6,727 bases of DNA from Elusimicrobiota bacterium. Its GTDB lineage: Bacteria; Elusimicrobiota; Endomicrobiia; Endomicrobiales; Endomicrobiaceae. Every line of letters begins with the position of its first letter. Position 1 is the first letter of the stretch. The notes under the pieces were generated by a model. That model saw only the letters and a program-made list of their open reading frames with translations, was not told the origin of the DNA and did no database searches. The DNA is taken from positions 1-6,727 of the forward strand of contig JAIRQB010000075.1 of NCBI GenBank assembly GCA_031256695.1, written 5' to 3'. This document shows, piece by piece, positions 6,625-6,727 of this stretch. Made by a program: the position numbers and the translations under genes.

Positions 6625-6651
6625 AGTTAAAAGTTAAAAGTTAAAAGTTAA
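6625..6651 (+). repeat. Heptanucleotide tandem repeat AGTTAAA, nearly four copies
   Basis: Units start at 6625, 6632, 6639 and 6646; the fourth lacks its last base. The array starts 22 bases after the stop of the final operon gene and runs directly into the 40-bp repeat. It looks like an intergenic slippage-prone repeat; I see no coding role. Confidence 0.9.
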
Positions 6652-6727
6652 TTGAGTAATTTGGCGACGCAGTAGCGCCGACAAACAACTCTTGAGTAAT
6701 TTGGCGACGCAGTAGCGCCGACAAACA
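6652..6727 (+). repeat. 40-bp-period tandem repeat with a hairpin in each unit, truncated by window end
   Basis: A 36-base unit (6652-6687) recurs identically at 6692-6727, separated by four bases, giving a 40-bp period. Each unit contains GGCG, a nine-base loop and CGCC (stem arms 6663-6666 with 6676-6679, and 6703-6706 with 6716-6719). In the first copy the stem can be extended by a T-A pair and a G-T wobble. There is no T run after either stem, so these are not typical intrinsic terminators. A four-base separator rules out a CRISPR array. The number of further copies beyond the window is unknown. Possibilities are a minisatellite or a family of dispersed hairpin repeats. Confidence 0.85.

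Noticed and set aside
6661..6681. Rho-independent terminator after the last gene
   Set aside because: The GGCG/CGCC stem is short with a nine-base loop and is not followed by a T run on either strand; it repeats at a 40-bp period as part of the tandem array.
6652..6727. CRISPR array
   Set aside because: The interval between the 36-base repeats is only four bases, and no cas-like gene is present.

Overview
The window carries a compact five-gene, all plus-strand operon (481-6602) from an AT-rich bacterium. It is almost certainly Gram-negative: there is a lipobox lipoprotein, a MotB/OmpA-type peptidoglycan-binding protein and a MotA/TolQ/ExbB-type inner-membrane channel subunit. Coding DNA is rich in AAA, GAA, ATA and TTA codons interspersed with GCGGC-type alanine codons. 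The phylum cannot be fixed from this sequence.

Layout. 1-480 is a gene-poor, T/A-tract-rich leader that ends in a strong Shine-Dalgarno. 481-1971 encodes an unrecognised five-helix membrane protein with two cytoplasmic coiled-coil regions. 1961-2899 encodes a secreted lipoprotein with a von Willebrand factor A (VWA)-like fold. 2889-3605 encodes an unrecognised single-span membrane protein. 3647-5971 encodes a large fusion: Sel1/TPR-like repeats, a four-helix MotA/TolQ/ExbB-like channel domain and a long coiled-coil tail. 5961-6602 encodes its MotB/ZorB-like partner, with the membrane-embedded aspartate and a C-terminal OmpA-like domain. 6603-6727 is noncoding: a 7-bp tandem repeat, then a 40-bp-period tandem repeat with a hairpin in each unit, cut by the window end.

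How the genes may work together. Three of the four junctions are 11-bp overlaps and the fourth is a 41-bp gap without a terminator, so co-transcription and translational coupling are likely. The last two proteins form a recognisable ion-driven stator pair of the MotAB/TolQR/ExbBD superfamily. The long cytoplasmic tail on the channel subunit and the OmpA-like partner resemble ZorA and ZorB of the Zorya anti-phage systems. The usual Zorya cytosolic effectors (ZorC/ZorD, ZorE or ZorF/ZorG) are not in the window. Their place is taken by three envelope proteins and a Sel1 domain fused to the channel subunit. My main inference is that this is a Zorya-related but distinct envelope-spanning motor system, possibly a defence system. 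The stator assignment is well supported; the defence role is only by analogy.

Smaller points: a possible in-frame A AAA AAC slippery site that could join the third and fourth genes, the same 13-base sequence at two overlap junctions, and a 29-residue duplication in the coiled-coil tail.
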